From: Rhynchopus euleeides
Lineage: Eukaryota > Euglenozoa > Diplonemea > Diplonemida > Diplonemidae
NCBI GenBank assembly: GCA_963210315.1
Contig: OY723321.1
Span: 1,042,771 to 1,106,770 of the forward strand
Length of the DNA: 64,000 nt
Reading direction: 5' to 3'
In this document: positions 53,701-63,451 of the stretch, piece after piece
Position numbering within the stretch: the stretch's first letter is position 1
Layout: the number at the start of each line of letters is the position of its first letter
The notes under the pieces: generated by a model
What the model was told of the DNA's origin: nothing
The model's database searches: none
What the model saw: the letters and a program-made list of their open reading frames with translations, nothing else
Made by a program: the position numbers and the translations under genes

Positions 53701-54669
53701 AGCCGCGCAGCTCTGGTGGCCGACATGATGTCCGACGGGGTCTGGGTGTACCCCACGCAGAAGACCCTCTTCTTCGAGGGGGAGGTCAGGGGCAGGCGGC
53801 TCGACGAACCCCCCTCTCCAGCCGACCCCCTCCAGCCCCAACGCCACGCCGCAACGCCGCAGCCGCAGCCCTGCCGGGCCCCACCCTCACCCTCACACGA
53901 GCCACTCCTGGCGATCTGCCCTACGGTGCACTACGTCTCCAACGCACAGCCGCGGCACAGCCCTCCGCCACCGCAGGCAGGGCCAGGCCCTGCGAAGCAG
54001 CGGGGGGTGCGTCTGTTCAACGCCAACAGCGTGGTGTTCAAGCCGACCCCGCAGGGCGAGGTGGGGATGGTTGGGATTGGAATGCACCCCCTCCCCTGCA
54101 CTCCGCCCGAGGAGCAAGGAGGCCACGACGCCCAGCAGGTGAAGCCAGGCACAGCGCCACCCGGTGGGAGTGTGCAGGCGACGATACAGGCGAATGTGCA
54201 GGCCATCGCATCGCTTTACGGCGATGCGGGGGGTGCGACCCTCACGATGAAGAGCTACGCCGTGGGGAGTTGTGGCGGCAGGGCGGAGCGGCGCCGGCGG
54301 CCCGACTTCTCCATGGGCCCCCTGCAGGCTGCGCCCCGCCCGCTGGGCGGGATCTCTCCCGGGGAGGTTCCCGGGGGGAACCCCTTCGAGGGCCAACCTG
54401 TGGCGAGGCGCCCGTCGGGGCTGCACAGCAGCACGCGGCATCACAACGGCGGGCTGCCGTCGCCGCGCGGGCCCCGGGTTGGGTTCCACGAGGCACCCCC
54501 GAAGACTGCAGGGGCGGGGGCGGGGTCGGCGGCGGTGGAGGTGCTGCTGGCGCTCGGCGGGAGGCGGCCCTCCTCTGCGCCGAACCTGCTCAACGAGGTT
54601 GCGGCGAAGAAGCGGTTTTCCAGCCCGTTGGCAAAGCACCCCAACCTCGTTGTCATGAACAGCCGCTGA
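50792..54669 (+). CDS. Large coiled-coil protein, three exons, unknown function
   Basis: Exons 50792-51123, 51221-52262 and 52351-54669 join in frame to 1230 residues. Residues about 1-215 are Gly/Ser/Pro-rich and basic in places. About 250-800 is long charged coiled coil broken by short linkers (for example LREFG-like 'KQFGIMSMREFYLKLYRN' around 555). A conserved-looking non-coil segment (about 705-770, VRASPALQILRHGTNFSRML, then TIDRTLARIRHAQNVVTIGD) is followed by more helix to about 930. The last ~300 residues are Pro/Gly/Arg-rich and probably disordered. No enzyme motif. The plan suggests a cytoskeletal, basal-body or flagellar scaffold, but I do not recognise the family. Exon joins rest on GTATG...CAG ends and unbroken coiled-coil frames. 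Confidence 0.8.
51124..51220 (+). other. Intron 1 of coiled-coil gene
   Basis: GTATGTGT...CGACAG, 97 nt, phase 2; CA repeat near the 3' end. Confidence 0.75.
52263..52350 (+). other. Intron 2 of coiled-coil gene
   Basis: GTATGGCA...GCCACAG, 88 nt, phase 0; C-rich. Confidence 0.75.
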
Positions 54670-56024
54670 GAGAGAGGGAAAGCCAGGATTCCCCCCCCGC
54701 ATGCTCGGCGCCACTCCTCCCATCGCGTTGAGTGTATATGCGATGTGTGGCCAAAAATTACCACTTCCGGAGGATTGAATGCGGGAAGAGGAAAAGGGCT
54801 GCTTTGCTGCACCCCCCACCCCACCCCCCACCCCTCCTCACAGCATGAGTGCGGGATGACTGTTTCTACATATTCCCCTTCCCCATCCCCCTGCCATATT
54901 AGGGCTTAGTTGCGTCTCGCCAGGGCCCGTCTGCTGCTGTGGTCGGTGGGTCCCTTGCCTCCCCACCGCACATGTGATTTTTTTTGATTCACCTCTTCGC
55001 CTCTCTCGGGGCTTTTCCACCTGCTGCGGTTTTTTTTTGAGTGAAGAGCAGGTGAAGTGTACCTCTGTACCTTATGCTACCCTCCGTCCCCGCGCCTCTC
55101 GTTGCACTCGACCCCCAGAGTGATGTACCCCTTCATGTTGTGGGCACATGGCTTTCGTCCTGTGTGCGCACCGTGTCCCCCACCTCGTTGAGTCGGGCGT
55201 GGTGGCAGCACCATCTGCCAGGTGTCGATGATCTCATGATGGTTCCTTTGTGACGTGTGTGTGCCCCTCCTGGAGGGAGGGGTGTGGGAGGGCGATATGC
55301 ACGCCCCGGCGTCACCCTCAACTACCCCCCCACCCCCCCCCCCCACCTTTGTGATTTCCGCTGCAGGCGGAGTGGCAACCCCTTGCCAGGGGGGGCAGCT
55401 TCGTTGGCAAAAGCGGGTCGGGGAAACTGGGTGAAGTACAACGAAAACTGGGTGCCGTCTCATCCCCCCCCCCCCCAGTGTGGGGCACATAGTCTTCTCC
55501 TCTTTTCCACCGGTGTGGGTCGTTGTCGCGACCAACACGTGTTCTGTCCACAGACCCTCCCTTCGCTTGGGAGGGTCTTGTGAGTGTGTATCCCACAGCT
55601 TGACTGTTATGTCTGTGCAAAAGCGCAACAAAAGGGGGGGGGGGATCCGGTTGCTCTCAATCGGCACATCGTCGAGGCGCCTTGCTGCAGTTGCGGGTAC
55701 ACTCCCCTTCTGTCTGCCACGCCCTTTTCTATCTCAGATTCCATTCCTTCCAAGACGGGGCGGGTTCCTCGGAGACCCTCCTCCCAGACTTGTGGTATGG
55801 CGTCATGCGGAGGAACGGCGTGATGAAGGCGCGCTTGTTGAAAGGCGAACACCACCCCCCTCCCCCGCCGTCCTGTCTGCCAAATGCCAGTGCCGATGAT
55901 TCTCTTCTTCTCTCTATATCAGACTCTCTTCTGTCACCACTCCCACCCTCCACCTTCCGTAAAGCACCTTTCTGCAGGCAGGTGCAGATGAGCGGCATCA
56001 GTGAGCACGGCTGACGCTGTGTGC
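54670..56024. other. Intergenic region with hairpin
   Basis: No supported gene in 1.35 kb. C runs at 55326-55342 and 55466-55477; a perfect 10-bp hairpin at 55552-55578. A pyrimidine tract (55905-55976) ending CTGCAGGCAG precedes the next gene, and a 9-codon upstream frame (ATG 55988 to TGA 56014) sits between that AG and the main start. Confidence 0.5.
55552..55578. repeat. Perfect 10-bp inverted repeat
   Basis: AGACCCTCCC, loop TTCGCTT, GGGAGGGTCT. Intergenic; function unknown. Confidence 0.6.
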
Positions 56025-57506
56025 ATGGCAGCCGCACCGCGTGTGGGCTGGGCACTGCCGGAGGTGCTGTGGCAGTCAGGCGCTGTGGTGCGCCGTCTGC
56101 AGCGCCTCGCCGCATCGAAGGATGCAGCCGCAGCCAAAGGCGCATGGCGTGTGATGGACAACATCTCCGAGAGCCGCGCCCTCCCCTTCGCTGCGTTTGA
56201 CGCCCGCACCACCGTGTCTCTGGTGGTGTCCATGGCACGCATGCGGGCCATCCACGAGCGTGGGATGCACAACCTGGTGAAGCGCAACATGGGTGCCTTC
56301 ACCCCATCACAGATGGCTGCCCTCCTCCACGCCCACACCAGGCTGGCCATCGCCCTCCCTGCCGCTGTGCAGGGCTCGCCTGCAGTGATGCATGCCACTG
56401 CGAAGTTCCCCCACACGACGCTGCACTACCTTGCGGCGGCCTACCGCAGCGTCTACGATGGGGGCCTGGTGCAGGGCAGGGGGCATGATGGGAAGCGATT
56501 CGCCGTGCCGATGGACATCCTCGGCACAGCCCTGCTGTGTGCAGACCCTGGGTTCGTGCGCCTCGCGCCGCGGGCATGGCGGAGAGGCGCTCCGCGGCAC
56601 ATCCTACCCCCCCAGCTGCAGCACATCAGCTATGCGGTTGCTGTCGCTTCCTGCCGCGAGATGGCGCGCTACGCCACCCAGGCACGCTTCAGGAAGAACA
56701 GGGTTCTCCTCGTCCGCAGGGCTGTCATCGAGTATGCACGGAACCCCGCACACCCTGCGCGCCTTGCGGTGCCCCTGATCCAGGCCATCGGTGAGTTGCG
56801 CGATCCGCGGCTGCGCCTGAGCCTGGTGCACATGCTGGTGCAGATGCGGCACGCCGCATGCAGGGAGGGCGCCCCACGCCTCCAGCTGGCAGAGATATCC
56901 ACGGCGCTCGTCGCTGCCGCCAAGGCAGAGCTGCTGGCGCCAGGGGGTAGCTTCGTGGGCAACACAGGGGGCCTGCCTGCCGGGTGGTGTGCTGAGGCAG
57001 ACGACTCGGCGCTTTCTGACGCTGCGGCTGCCCTGCTCTGCCTCGTGCCCCTGGCAACCCAGGAGCGCGGGCAGAGCTCCGTGCGCGACGATGCAGCAGC
57101 GTGTGCCTGCATGTGGGCTGCGGCCTGCCTTGCTGCCCACCATGCCCCCCTCCGTGGTCCCACGCTGGCGCTGTGCCTCGCTATGCTGGAGCACATGCGG
57201 GTGCGTGACATGCGTGGCATGCTGCTCGCCCAGGCCTGCTGGGCTTTGCTGCAGCAGTGGCCTGTTGCCGTTGCCAGCGGCTCCGAGGCGTCCCTGCGGG
57301 AGTGCTTCGATTCCTTCCTGCGCCGAGCCCTGCCCTCGGCCCTTGAAATACACAGAAAACGGCTCCTCAAGCCGCAGCAGGCAGCGCTGTTTGTCGGAGC
57401 GGCGGATCTTCTGGATATGCGCGAGTCTCTGATGGAGCGCTTGCGCATCGCTGCAGGGCGTGAGGCACCGGCATGCCCGCCGTGCCACTTCGTGCACAGC
57501 CTTTGA
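56025..57506 (+). CDS. Helical repeat-like protein, possibly organellar
   Basis: 493 residues from the ATG opening MAAAPRVGWALPE; the frame extends 8 codons further upstream but without an ATG. It is almost wholly alpha-helical and rich in Ala, Leu, Arg, His and Met. Recurrent segments of about 35-40 residues (FTPSQMAALLHAHTRLAI, LPPQLQHISYAVAVASCREM, LRLSLVHMLVQMRHA) resemble the degenerate helical repeats of mitochondrial RNA-binding proteins of the octotricopeptide/FASTK type, but no RAP domain or PPR signature is clear. The N-terminus is basic with few acids, compatible with mitochondrial import. Function not assigned. The sulfatase gene follows after 179 bases. Confidence 0.75.
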   Translation: MAAAPRVGWALPEVLWQSGAVVRRLQRLAASKDAAAAKGAWRVMDNISESRALPFAAFDARTTVSLVVSMARMRAIHERGMHNLVKRNMGAFTPSQMAALLHAHTRLAIALPAAVQGSPAVMHATAKFPHTTLHYLAAAYRSVYDGGLVQGRGHDGKRFAVPMDILGTALLCADPGFVRLAPRAWRRGAPRHILPPQLQHISYAVAVASCREMARYATQARFRKNRVLLVRRAVIEYARNPAHPARLAVPLIQAIGELRDPRLRLSLVHMLVQMRHAACREGAPRLQLAEISTALVAAAKAELLAPGGSFVGNTGGLPAGWCAEADDSALSDAAAALLCLVPLATQERGQSSVRDDAAACACMWAAACLAAHHAPLRGPTLALCLAMLEHMRVRDMRGMLLAQACWALLQQWPVAVASGSEASLRECFDSFLRRALPSALEIHRKRLLKPQQAALFVGAADLLDMRESLMERLRIAAGREAPACPPCHFVHSL

Positions 57507-57685
57507 TGCGGGGCGCATTCAGTCCGTCTGGTCGGCAGGCCGTCCCCACATTCCACCCTCTTATCGCGGAGCGGCCACGTTCACATTTTGTCCCCCTCCC
57601 GATTTGAGAGTCCCCACTTCATCCCCCCCGTCTCGTACACCCCCCCGCCGGCAGGTAAAGCAGCAACACAGAGCAGCTCATCACG
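57507..57685. other. Short spacer with pyrimidine tract
   Basis: The C/T-rich stretch 57583-57650 ends GCCGGCAG about 32 bases before the sulfatase ATG: a good trans-splice acceptor candidate. Confidence 0.45.
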
Positions 57686-59212
57686 ATGGCGATGTGGTGT
57701 GCCGTTGTGGCGGCGTCTCTGGTGCAGGCGAAGCCGCCCCATATTGTGATGATGCTGGCAGATGACTACGGCTGGGCGAACGTCGGGTACCACAATGACA
57801 TCGAGGATGTGCAGACGCCCCACCTGGACATGCTGGCGGAGCACGGTGTCAAGCTGGAGAGGTACTATGCTTTCAGCGTGTGCTCGCCGACACGGTCGTC
57901 GCTGCAGTCGGGACGTCTCCCTGTGCACGTCAACATTGACAACGGGGTGGATCCAACGAGCCGCAACAAGGATGACCTCGTCAGCGGGTACCAGGGGATC
58001 CCAGTCAACATGACGTGCCTTGCCAACAAGCTGAAGGGGGCAGGCTACGGCACGCATTTCACCGGGAAGTGGGACTGCGGGATGGCGACCCACCAGCAGA
58101 CCCCTGCAGGGCGTGGCTACGACACGTCGCTGTTCTACTTCCACCACGCGAATGACTACTACAAGCAGACGGTGCCTTCTGGGGGCCCCGAGATGGATGT
58201 TTGCGGGGGCAAGTACCGCGACCTGTTCTACAACGAGGGTGCTGCCCTGCAGTGCAACGACACCAGTGTGTATGAGGAGAAGTACTTTGCGAACCACACC
58301 CTGACGATGATTCAGAACCACGACGTGACGACGCCACTGTTTGTCTTCCACGCGTTCCACCTTGTGCACTCGCCGCTCGAGGTGCCCCAGGAGTACCTCG
58401 ACAAGTTTGACTTCATCACCGACTCGGTTGACCAGCGCAAGCCCTACTGCGCCATGACCAACTACATGGATGACGTCGTCGGGAGCGTCGTCACCGCCCT
58501 GAAGAGCCGCAACATGTGGGAGGACACACTGTTCATCTTCCTCAGCGACAACGGGGGCCCGATCCAATCGGGGGGCGGTGGGAACAACTGGCCTCTGAAG
58601 GGCGGCAAGATGAGCGACTGGGAAGGCGGGCACCGCCTGGTCGCCTTTGTCTCGGGAGGGTACGTGCCGCATCATGTCCGCAACACCACGTCACACCGGT
58701 ACGTGCATGCTGCCGACTGGTACACAACCCTGTGCGCAATCGCTGGGGTGGACCACGTCGACACGGCTGCAGCAAAGGCAGGGCTGCCGGAGGTGGATGG
58801 TCTGAACGTGTGGGGCGACATCGTGGGCACTTCGCACAAGCCTGTCCGCACACAGATGCACCTCAGCCAGGACGCGCTCATCAACGGCACCTACAAGATT
58901 ATCACAGGGATCCAGACCATGTCTGGATGGACCAACCAGACCTTTCCTGCAGCGGGCGAGCACCAGCCCGGCATGTTCAACATGTGGACAGAGAACTGCA
59001 CGCTGGGCTGCCTCTACGATATCATTGAGGACCCTGAGGAGCGCAACGAGCTTTCCGAGGAGCAGCCCGACATTCTCCGTGAGATGATGGAGCTGCTGCA
59101 GGAGGCTAACAAGCTGATCTTCCGCCCAGACCGTGGTGAGCAGGACCCCGCCGCGTGTGATGCTGCGCAGGACCTTTACGACGGGCGCTACGGCCCCTGG
59201 GTGACTCTCTGA
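57686..59212 (+). CDS. Secreted or lysosomal-type sulfatase (arylsulfatase B-like)
   Basis: 508 residues. A signal peptide is likely (MAMWCAVVAASLVQA, 1-15). The family hydrolyses sulfate esters with a formylglycine made from Cys in CxPxR, here CSPTR (C66). Metal ligands are seen in LADDYG (D26, D27) and in FLSDNGG. HSPLEVP supplies the expected active-site His, and NNWPLKGGKMSDWEGG the distal Lys region. The second family signature normally reads GKWHLG; here it is GKWDCG (about 130-135), so the usual active-site His is Asp. Length and order match arylsulfatase B/I/J-type enzymes. Several NxT/NxS sites (for example NMT, NDTS, NHT, NGT, NQT) suggest glycosylation in the secretory pathway. Substrate unknown. 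Start chosen at the ATG that gives the signal peptide. Confidence 0.92.
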   Translation: MAMWCAVVAASLVQAKPPHIVMMLADDYGWANVGYHNDIEDVQTPHLDMLAEHGVKLERYYAFSVCSPTRSSLQSGRLPVHVNIDNGVDPTSRNKDDLVSGYQGIPVNMTCLANKLKGAGYGTHFTGKWDCGMATHQQTPAGRGYDTSLFYFHHANDYYKQTVPSGGPEMDVCGGKYRDLFYNEGAALQCNDTSVYEEKYFANHTLTMIQNHDVTTPLFVFHAFHLVHSPLEVPQEYLDKFDFITDSVDQRKPYCAMTNYMDDVVGSVVTALKSRNMWEDTLFIFLSDNGGPIQSGGGGNNWPLKGGKMSDWEGGHRLVAFVSGGYVPHHVRNTTSHRYVHAADWYTTLCAIAGVDHVDTAAAKAGLPEVDGLNVWGDIVGTSHKPVRTQMHLSQDALINGTYKIITGIQTMSGWTNQTFPAAGEHQPGMFNMWTENCTLGCLYDIIEDPEERNELSEEQPDILREMMELLQEANKLIFRPDRGEQDPAACDAAQDLYDGRYGPWVTL

Positions 59213-60089
59213 GCAACAGTTTTTGAAGGCAATGTCTGACATTCGCAAGGTGTGGTGGGCAAAAAAGCCCCCCATATGGGGTCAGCTCTAGTGACCTCCC
59301 GTGATTGTCGGCAGATCAAAACAAAACTGGACATTGTCTGGACCGGACACGGTCTGGACTCAGGCACTGGAAGTCGTTGTCCATTAATCATAAGAATGAA
59401 ACAGGCATGACAATGCCGACTTTTGACCATCGCGGCGTAGCCGAAGAAGAACAGAACATAATAAGGAACATGAACTAACGGATACCCCAATCCTGTACTG
59501 TGGGATGCCATGAGGGGAGCCAAATCGGGAATCATCAGGCTGATTCTTTTGCAGTTGCCTTTGTTCGAAGCTTGAGGGGATCTCCGCTGAACGGTAAGCC
59601 TTCCGCAGCCTTCGGCGTTTTTCTCCAACGAATATTGGTAAAAAATGCCCCAAAACGCAGTTCTTCAACCGCTTTTCGCAAAGAGGCCCTCTGAAGACAA
59701 AAAAACGGACGCTACGAACACGGCCAAAATAATCGTTCAAATCGTTCAGCAATTTGAATGATCTCGTGCAACAAGCTCTGTGTCTGGTCGTCAAAGCAAC
59801 ACGCAAACCATCGGGGATAGGGGAGGATGGGGGGGTGTTCTTCGCCCCACCACCCCCTCCCTCCCCCCCCCCTCACGTTATTCTTCATGGCGCGCTCAAT
59901 TTTTATGGTCATCAACTCACACCCATCAGCACACCCCTCAACCGAACAGGCCAGTTCTTATTCCCTGCGGGTCCTCTGCAGAGATATAAGACACACTGCC
60001 TCGGGCCTGTTCCTGGCTGTCTTCCCACGCCAGGTTCATTTGGCCCTTTGAAAATCACCAATCTGGAACCTTTTTGTTTTTGTTGATCA

Positions 60090-60197
60090 TGAGGGCCTTC
60101 GCTCTGTGCCGAACTGCACAGTGTCACACGTGGCACACGAGGACCGTGTCGTGTTCCTGACAATGCGCCTCCAACCATCGTTCAGCGAAGGCCCTCA
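60090..60197. mobile_element. 108-bp foldback with 14-bp terminal inverted repeats
   Basis: The ends are TGAGGGCCTTCGCT and its perfect inverse. Inside are further short complementary pieces (CTGTGCCG, TGCACAG). MITE-like; no target duplication recognised. Confidence 0.55.
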
Positions 60198-60407
60198 GTT
60201 TCACTCCATCGCTTTTGTTGTGATCATGCAAGATGCCCCCCTCCCCCTCCACACCGCTCCATCATAGACTGGAGTGACGTGGATGGCGTGCGCATTTAGC
60301 GCATCAACGAACCGGACTGTGGAAGTGTTATTGGTTTGTTGATGCATTTTTTCCTTCTTTGATCCAGCCAGGGCACATATTGTCTTTTTCTTTTATTATG
60401 ACCAGGT

Positions 60408-60610
60408 CACGAGCGGGAAGTGAGTTGCGAAGTGACGAAGGAAAATCATGCGACTGAAGCTTCAGGATTCGCACCTTAATGCCGTTTTCAGAGACCTTCA
60501 ACACAACGTTGAGACACAGATGTGCCGCTCAATTTGTGTGTTCGCTCAATGGATAGGATATCTTCAGGATCTGTGTTTACAGTTTGCCCTGGACAGGGTG
60601 TTTCGACCAT
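60408..60610 (+). repeat. Dispersed repeat, copy 2
   Basis: Divergent relative of 18173-18345, with shared blocks in the same order (GAAGTGACGAAGGAAAA, GCGACTGAAGCTT, GTGCCGCTCAA, GGACAGGGTGTTTC). Confidence 0.55.
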
Positions 60611-61757
60611 GAAGTGGAGGTAGTGCCATTTCCCTGTCTCCTTCGTATCCCACGACGTTTCGTCACCTCTACCCCACCACCCGTCCACCCCCTTCCTATC
60701 TCCAGGAGATCATGGTTTGTATGTGGCGTGCTTCCTCGCAATGTGTGATTATCGTTCTCATCAATAGCGACGTGGGCACTTCCCCACCCCTTCCCCTGCC
60801 CCCCTGCCTCCGTCCGTCCCATCTTCTCACCCCACTCTGCGCTGCGTTGTTTATGATGCGAACGGATTTGTGTGGCGTATATCGTTTTTCTAATTTACCT
60901 CTCCTGCGAGCTTTGCGGTCCCCCTTGGGAGAAGATATGGTTATCCAGATGTGACGGGCTGTAACTCAACGCCGCTCTGCCTGCCACATGCATGCGGTGC
61001 GGCTGGCGTGCATCCCCAGAGGCTTGGGGGGAGAGGGGGTCTTCGTGACTCGGTTGCCTTCAGCGAAACTTTTGGCGAATATTTTCAATTATGGACAGCT
61101 CTGTTGGATGGCTGGGGCTGTGCTCCAACGAGAATTCAATCCAAAAAAAATATGGAAAAGTTTTGCCAAAAAACCCGCGCTTTCCTGCACCGCTTAGCGA
61201 AGCCCCCCTGATATGTGCATGGTTTTCTCCTGTTTTTCCCCAACCGTTTGTTTCTGAAGGCTGTCCCTGCGCAGCCCGCAGCCTTTTTCAGCAGCTACAG
61301 AAAAAGGCATCGGGGCTGTTATCTCTGGGTTCTGGCTGTCTGCTGTCGATGCTCTTTCGGGGAATTTTGTTTTTGTGTGCGCCACTGCCTTGGTCCGTCG
61401 CTCTGCACGCCAGGGGATTTTTTTTCAGTAGGCTGCAGAATAAAGGATAAAAATCAACCCCATCATGGGTTTGGGCAGATGTATATGTTTGCACGATCAC
61501 CCCGACCCCCACCACCACCGTGGGGTGTGGGAACTGACTGAAAGGCATTAAGAGTGATCGTCGGCCGTGCCCCCTACCCCCACCTCCACCCCACCCCTGC
61601 CGTGATCTTGTTGGGTTTGCGCCGAACTCCGCCACGAGACTTTCTTAAAAGCTCTGATGCGATTTTCATATGATGTTCGGCAGCGCAGAGAGCGCATCGA
61701 TGTTTCGTTCCCCACCGCATGCCCACTCAGGTTGCCGCCTGACACAAAGCAGGAACA

Positions 61758-62208
61758 ATGATGCGTCGCAGCATGGTGCGCCTGAGCCAGGCGGCACGTC
61801 CTGGCCACCAGGACGCGACCGCGATGGACTGGATCCAGACCTTCGTCAACCCCTTCTACCACTTTGAGCGCCTGACCTACATTGAGGAGGAGGTCGACAG
61901 CACCAAGCAGCGCAAGTGGATCCTCGCGGGTGCCCTGCTGTATGTACCGCCGCACCTCCCCCCACCCGCCCATGCATGTTGTCCTCATTCGTGATCTCGA
62001 CATGTGGTGCCGTGGGTATACTTCTGCACACACACACACACCCTGTCGTCAACCACGCTTCACCCGATACCACCGCCACTCTTGCAGCGCGTACCCGACG
62101 TACTGGCTGCTCGTCGAGTGCTGGGCTGGTCTGCGGAACCCTGGTGCCGACAAGGAAGGCAACCGCCCTCAGGTGCACTGGAATGACGAGCAGGCTGGCC
62201 AGAAGTAA
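61758..62208 (+). CDS. Small single-pass membrane protein, two exons
   Basis: Exons 61758-61939 and 62088-62208 give 100 residues. The N-terminus is basic (MMRRSMVRLSQAARPGH), compatible with mitochondrial targeting. A conserved-looking helix DWIQTFVNPFYHFERLTYIEEEV is followed by one hydrophobic helix (about 54-74, WILAGALLAYPTYWLLVECW) that is completed only after the join, and by a polar tail. The size and plan suggest a small accessory subunit of an inner-membrane complex, but I do not recognise it and make no assignment. Alternative starts at the second Met or Met6 are possible. Confidence 0.7.
61940..62087 (+). other. Intron of small membrane protein gene
   Basis: GTATGTAC...CTTGCAG, 148 nt, phase 2; it falls inside the codon run for the transmembrane helix. 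Confidence 0.8.
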
Positions 62209-63451
62209 GCCTTAAAACCCTTGCAAAGGGGAGGCGGACCGGCGTGCGTGCGTTGTGTGTGCGGGAGTCGACCAGTGGAGGTCACATCAAGCGCAATGTT
62301 AGGGTTTGCTCTACAGCGGGTGTGCTCGACGCTACCACAAAAATAGGATATCACACGGTGTGAGGGTCTGCCTCCATACCAATGCCATGGCGCCGGCGGG
62401 GGAGGAAGTTTTATTCTCGCTTCTGTTCGACCCCATTGCTTGTTGTGTGGAAGTGAAACAAACCCGCCCCTCCCCTGGGGGTCTGTGCGGTAGCACAGCA
62501 CTCACAGTGCCCCCCCCGTGATTGTCGACGCCAAAAAACAATATCCCACCTCACAACAAAAGTTATGTCCCCCCGCGTGCGCGCCAACCAATCCATCGCT
62601 ACGTTTCCGGGACAGTCGTTTCTACAGCCCTGAGGGTCTGTGGCTCCACTGCTCCAGCAAGATCTTTTTTCTTTTTCAGAAGGGCCCCTATCGGGTGAAG
62701 GGATGAGATGGGGCACGGGAGAAAAAAAACGAGGCGGGCAGGAGGGTCGGGTCGGGAGAATGAGAGAGAGAGTGACAAGGGAGGGATGGATAGGGGGGGG
62801 GGTGTGAAGGGTTGTATGTGTGTGTTATGTGTTTGTGTCGGTAGCCTCGCATCTGCCTCCCCCCCCCACCCCCCCACCCCCGCCTTGAAAAGGCGCGTCC
62901 AAAAAGAAATGGAGAGGGGGGAGGAATCACCACGTTGACATCGGGGTCGGGGGCTTGAGTGTGGCGAGTTCGGAGGTGGGTTTCAGAAGTTATCCACAGG
63001 ACGTCAAAAGGTTGGTGGGGGAGGGGGGGAGGGGGAAGGGCGGGGTGTGCGTGTTGCATGTTGCCTGGGCCCCTGCTTCCGTTGGAAGAACACGGCACAG
63101 ATGGCGTAGGGAGGCCGTGCCAAACACAGTGGGTGTGTGGGGGGGGAGAGTCCAGCCGAAGTCAGCACGCATATGCCATGAGTGGACCCCCTTTCTCGCA
63201 CTCCCCTCCTCCACCCCTCCACTCCCCCAGCGGAGTTGGCGCACTCTCCGTCTTACTCACACTGTAACATAACCTTTGGTTTCAAAACCACACCCCCACC
63301 CCCCACACCCCCCCCCCCCTACAGGGTCCTTGGGAGGGCAGTGTGTGACGGGGGGCGGGGCGGGAGCCCCTCCCCCTCCTCCCCCTCCCACACACACACA
63401 CACGCACCCACATTTTCCTCATGACAACGTGAGGCCGCGGGACCTGCTGCC
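62209..63451. other. Intergenic region
   Basis: No supported gene in 1.24 kb. Low-complexity purine tracts (62715-62810) and C runs (62857-62881 and 63293-63319). The tract 63287-63322 ending CTACAG and a second at 63366-63400 are acceptor candidates. A 4-codon upstream frame (ATGACAACGTGA, 63420-63431) precedes the next start. Confidence 0.45.

Larger units (their letters stand above)
59213..61757. other. Intergenic region with repeats
   Basis: No supported gene in 2.5 kb. It contains a small foldback (60090-60197) and a divergent copy (60408-60610) of the repeat found beside the retroelement. C run at 59850-59872. The acceptor-like 'ccgcatgcccactcag' (about 61716-61731) precedes the next gene. 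Confidence 0.45.
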
